The translations under genes and the position numbers were made by a program. From CAYLJO01 sp964383905 (GTDB lineage: Bacteria > Acidobacteriota > Blastocatellia > Pyrinomonadales > Pyrinomonadaceae), in assembly GCA_964383905.1 (NCBI GenBank), contig CAYLJO010000049.1:1-32149 (forward strand): DNA of 32,149 bases. The letters are read 5' to 3'. The notes beneath the pieces were generated by a model. It worked only from the letters and a program-made list of their open reading frames with translations, had not been told where the DNA came from and did not search any database. This document shows, one piece after another, positions 29,848 to 32,149 of the stretch. The first letter of the stretch is position 1; each line of letters begins with the position of its first letter.

Positions 29848-29902
29848 TTCTTAATGATGACGGGTGACAAGTAAACACCGCTTTTATCCTATCTCCTATC
29901 GC
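29848..29902. repeat. Heptad array, VWFA gene/purH
   Basis: On the minus strand cgatagg and agatagg, then units such as tacttgt and cacccgt follow at seven-base steps toward the purH ATG at 29846. The first units encode the C-terminal Asp-Arg-Arg and stop of the VWFA gene (TAG at 29891-29889). The cttgtcacccgtca piece is close to cttgtcgcccgtca in the array at 17815-17876. Confidence 0.55.
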
Positions 29903-30953
29903 TCGCCGCCGGTTTAGAGATATAGCCTTCACGCAACGCCCTGGCGTGAAGCTTGCGACCTTTCTCGCCCGTTAAACTTATTTCGAGGTGATGCCATCGC
30001 CCGTCACGCATCGCTTCGTCGGCGTAATAGCCGAGCACATACTGGCCCCGCAAGTCTTCTTCGATTGAGCGAAAGAGAGGCGCAAGATCGTATGTGGCGT
30101 GTGGATCCAACGCAGACTTCACATCGCCGATCATGAAGTAGCGCCCGCCGGTCCGTTCGGCAAGCTCCCGGAAGCCTTTCGACGCGCGGCGCGGCGCGAG
30201 ATGCCCGTCGCGCGGCGCAAAGATCGGCAGATGCAGCACGTAAAACGAGATGCTGTGTGAGCGTGCCTCATTAATCACCGTCGCAGCATTCGTTGCGCTC
30301 ACGGTGTCAAGTCCGTCACTGATCAAAATGATGATCCGCCGTTCGGCCGTGTCGGCCCCGGGCGCATCAAAAAGGCGCACGGCAGCTGCGGCGGCATCGA
30401 AGACCGCCGTCGTGTGACGACCTGAGAGCGGCTGAAAATTGAATGCCGGCAGAGCCTGGCTCGCTTCGGTGGTGAACGCGGTGGCCAGTTCGGCGACATC
30501 CGCAAAACGTAAGACGGCGACGCGTGACCCGCGCCCGAAGCGTGAAAAGAGGGCGAGCGCAGCCTCGCGTTGTTGTGCGGCAACATCACACACGCTGCCG
30601 GACCTGTCGAGCGCGAAAACCAACGCGACGCGTTCAGTGCCGGCCGCAAAATATTCCAGCTTCACCGCGCGCCCGTTATCGCGCACGGAAAAATCTTTTT
30701 GAGAAAGACCGTCAACGCGGCGACCGCGCGCATCCGTCACTGAGGCGGGAATGGTTACCAGGTCTGTGCGGACGCTGATTATATTATCATCAGAGACAAC
30801 ACCGTTCTGTGCCTGAGCGCCTGCGCCCCGCTCGACAAAAATTAAAGTGAGCGAAAGAAGAACCGGTGCGGCGAGTTGGAGCGGGCGCAAGGCAAGGCGA
30901 GCGGCGCGCGGTGAAGACTGGCTTCGATAAAGCGCTTCGTGGTGCTGGGTCAT
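29889..30953 (-). CDS. Acidobacterial VWFA-related domain protein, exported
   Basis: This is a 354-residue protein. The N-terminus has an Arg-rich lead and a hydrophobic segment (about 22-40) ending RGAGAQAQ, a likely signal peptide. SVRTDLVTIPASVTDARGRRVDGLSQKDFSVRDNG is the block typical of the acidobacterial VWFA-related family (TIGR03436 type). The von Willebrand A domain follows with the MIDAS motif DRSGS at 116-120, then GRHTTAVFDAAAAAVRLF and RRIIILISDGLDTVS. Such proteins are abundant in Acidobacteriota; their partners are unknown. MIDAS suggests metal-dependent protein binding outside the cytoplasm. A short membrane-peptide gene precedes it by 14 bases, and purH follows through a heptad array. 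Confidence 0.88.
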   Translation of the reverse strand: MTQHHEALYRSQSSPRAARLALRPLQLAAPVLLSLTLIFVERGAGAQAQNGVVSDDNIISVRTDLVTIPASVTDARGRRVDGLSQKDFSVRDNGRAVKLEYFAAGTERVALVFALDRSGSVCDVAAQQREAALALFSRFGRGSRVAVLRFADVAELATAFTTEASQALPAFNFQPLSGRHTTAVFDAAAAAVRLFDAPGADTAERRIIILISDGLDTVSATNAATVINEARSHSISFYVLHLPIFAPRDGHLAPRRASKGFRELAERTGGRYFMIGDVKSALDPHATYDLAPLFRSIEEDLRGQYVLGYYADEAMRDGRWHHLEISLTGEKGRKLHARALREGYISKPAASDRR

Positions 30954-30967
30954 GCTGCCGGGATGGG

Positions 30968-31045
30968 CTAAAACAGGAAGCGCCCGAAGAGCAGTATGCT
31001 CAGGATCAAGGCGAGCGTAATAACAATGATTTTGACCAGGCTCAC
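30968..31045 (-). CDS. Predicted 25-residue single-span membrane peptide
   Basis: GTG 31045 opens a 26-codon frame ending at TAG 30970-30968. The product starts MSLVKIIVITLALIL and ends LLFGRFLF: one Lys near the start, then about 17 unbroken hydrophobic residues, then Gly-Arg and aromatic residues. This is the shape of bacterial small membrane proteins. AAGGA lies seven bases before the GTG, and the VWFA gene begins 14 bases after the stop on the same strand. No known family was recognised. The call rests on composition, ribosome-binding site and position, and a chance hydrophobic frame cannot be ruled out. Confidence 0.5.
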   Translation of the reverse strand: MSLVKIIVITLALILSILLFGRFLF

Positions 31046-31386
31046 AGTTGAATCCTTATCAAGCGGACGGTCGGCTAATAATAAAAAACAGAGGTCTCAA
31101 AGCGAGCGCAGCCATTCTAATGGCGCTCAGAGCAGCCTGTCAACGAAACGTATCCTCTCCCGGCGCGTTCCCTTGAAAAAGCATTACGTTGGAAGGGCCA
31201 CTCCGGTTCGATTTTACTTGAAGCGCGGCGCGGATCAGGTCGCCCGTCGCTCTGGTCTTAATGTTAAGCGTTATGCTACAGTCCAGTTCATATGGTATGA
31301 CTTAAATGGCTGTGTATAACCTTACTTGAACGGCTTTTCCGCAATTGAGTACCGCTTCGTTTCAGCCCTCTTCATACGGAGGGCGT
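31046..31386. other. Gene-free divergent region before the right-edge gene
   Basis: About 340 bases between the leftward small-peptide gene and the rightward last gene. It is AT-richer than the surrounding coding sequence and must hold promoters in both directions. A short imperfect hairpin lies at about 31103-31122 (gccat and atggc arms inside gagc/gctc). No promoter pair was good enough to list. Two rightward open frames here have no recognisable motifs and are treated as non-coding. Confidence 0.4.
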
Positions 31387-31389
31387 ATG
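31365..31389 (+). promoter_or_regulatory. Alternative hairpins over the start of the last gene
   Basis: gccctc (31365-31370) pairs with gagggc (31379-31384), which contains the ribosome-binding site. Alternatively catacg (31373-31378) pairs with cgtatg (31384-31389), which contains the start codon and leaves GAGGG in the loop. The two folds exclude each other, so the leader could switch ribosome access. Confidence 0.4.
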
Positions 31390-32149
31390 ATTTTTGGGAT
31401 GGAGTCTCGACGCAAAATAACTACCCTTCCTTATCCGAAAGCCTTTCCGATCAGTCCCCGTTTCCCTGGCCTTACCTTCTGCACGCTTCTCCTACTCTGC
31501 GCCGGTAACATCAACCTCCTGCATGCGCAATCGGTGGATGCGCGAATCACCATAGTTTCGCTATCACCGGCGCGTGTGAGGGTTGAGGGAGTCCGCGCGC
31601 CTTCCACGCCCCGGTGGTCGTTTCGGAACGCTTATGCGGGCGTGATAGGCATCGGCGAGCGGATCGAAAATCTGAGACTGGCGGACGCGGCGGGCGCGAA
31701 CGTGCCGGTGCGAAAGCTTGCGCCGGGGGAGTATGAGGCGAGAGGCCCGGCCGAAAGGTTCATTTATGACGTCAGACTGGAAACACCTGTGCGCCCGGCG
31801 GATGCGGCTTATGTCTCATGGCTCACCGGTGAGCGTGGATGCTTGATGCCGGGCGACCTACTGCCGCGTGCCGTTAAAGGGCAGGGTGATCAGATCACCG
31901 CTGGCGTAAAGGTGCGCTTTGATTTACCCCCGGAATGGAGCGTCATTTCAAGTGAAACGAGGGGGGCGAATAACCGATTCGAAACGCCCGACCCGGAACG
32001 TGCGGTGTTTCTGGTCGGGAAGGATTGGCGCGAACGCGTCGAGCGCGTCGGCCCAATGGATCTCACATTTGTTACGGCCGGCGATTGGGCCTTCACTGAC
32101 CAGGATGCGGCGGGCATGGCCGCGAGCATCCTCAAAGATCATACGGAGA
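31387..32149 (+). CDS. Exported protein, possibly N-terminal part of an M61-type peptidase (3' end outside window)
   Basis: An open frame of 254 codons runs from ATG 31387 off the right edge. GGAGGG sits three bases upstream. Residues about 20-50 hold a signal-like segment (LTFCTLLLLCAG ... LLHAQS). The following part is beta-rich: RITIVSLSPARVRVEGV, EYEARGPAERFIYDVRLE, AAYVSWLTGERGCLMPGDLLP, VRFDLPPEWSV. An aromatic/GDLLP block followed by DLPPEW recalls the N-terminal domain of M61 glycyl aminopeptidases, where a substrate-binding beta domain precedes the zinc HExxH domain. The catalytic part would lie beyond the edge, so the family is tentative. An inner ATG at 31399 is less well placed. 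Confidence 0.55.
   Translation, partial: MIFGMESRRKITTLPYPKAFPISPRFPGLTFCTLLLLCAGNINLLHAQSVDARITIVSLSPARVRVEGVRAPSTPRWSFRNAYAGVIGIGERIENLRLADAAGANVPVRKLAPGEYEARGPAERFIYDVRLETPVRPADAAYVSWLTGERGCLMPGDLLPRAVKGQGDQITAGVKVRFDLPPEWSVISSETRGANNRFETPDPERAVFLVGKDWRERVERVGPMDLTFVTAGDWAFTDQDAAGMAASILKDHTE

Noticed and set aside
30996..31508. Two rightward frames (30996-31319, 31326-31508)
   Set aside because: The first is antisense to the small-peptide gene; the second overlaps the right-edge secreted-protein frame, which has a far better start, signal peptide and codon pattern.
1..32149. tRNA, rRNA, insertion sequences or prophage genes
   Set aside because: Both strands were scanned by eye for T-loop motifs, transposase or integrase motifs and long terminal repeats; none was found. 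A covariance-model search could still reveal a missed RNA gene.

Overview
The window reads as a chromosomal segment of an Acidobacteriota genome, most likely class Blastocatellia (for example Pyrinomonadales-like). This is inferred from GC-rich codon use, the acidobacterial type of von Willebrand-related protein (VWFA), the OmpA-like C-terminus at the left edge, and a gene mix typical of that group. No plasmid, phage, transposase, CRISPR array, rRNA or tRNA gene was recognised. Most genes are housekeeping; the unusual material lies mainly between genes and at a few gene starts.

Layout. 1-282: 3' end of an OmpA-like protein. 570-2972: a secreted Asp-box (BNR) propeller protein with a peptidoglycan-binding domain set inside it. 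3405-6431: ribosomal protein S1, an HU/IHF protein and a HIT hydrolase; rpsA next to an IHF-type gene recalls the E. coli order. 6518-10666 (minus): hflX followed with zero spacing by a PgpH-type HD phosphohydrolase. 11227-12255: a lone NHL-like propeller protein. 12369-16595: M50 protease, trpS, scpA, scpB, rluB-type pseudouridine synthase, a translation and chromosome-segregation run. 16677-19306: acyl-CoA dehydrogenase, meaB and methylmalonyl-CoA epimerase, a propionate/branched-chain catabolic set. 19329-25007: parvulin-type isomerase, metallo-beta-lactamase-fold protein, mtnP, BamD-like TPR protein, PfkB kinase, DUF2007-like protein and cutA. 25053-31045 (minus, listed in transcription order): a 25-residue membrane peptide, VWFA protein, purH, DinB, M48 protease, fabI and a LOG-family protein. 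31387 to the right edge: 5' part of a secreted protein, possibly an M61-type peptidase.

The most interesting signal is a family of intergenic repeats with a seven-base period. Each runs as degenerate heptads on one side and their complement on the other, so its RNA could fold into a long imperfect hairpin. They occur only between genes in the same direction (rluB/acd, acd/meaB, meaB/mce, mtnP/TPR, pfkB/DUF2007, M48/fabI, VWFA/purH, with weaker cases elsewhere). They often begin in the last codons or stop codon of the upstream gene and end at or near the next start. This suggests a role in intra-operon RNA structure, coupling or differential expression.

Other points: hflX appears to start at a non-canonical AUC codon behind a strong ribosome-binding site, and the parvulin domain has its first-strand motif after the domain rather than before it. 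All domain calls are from reading motifs by eye; none was checked against a database.
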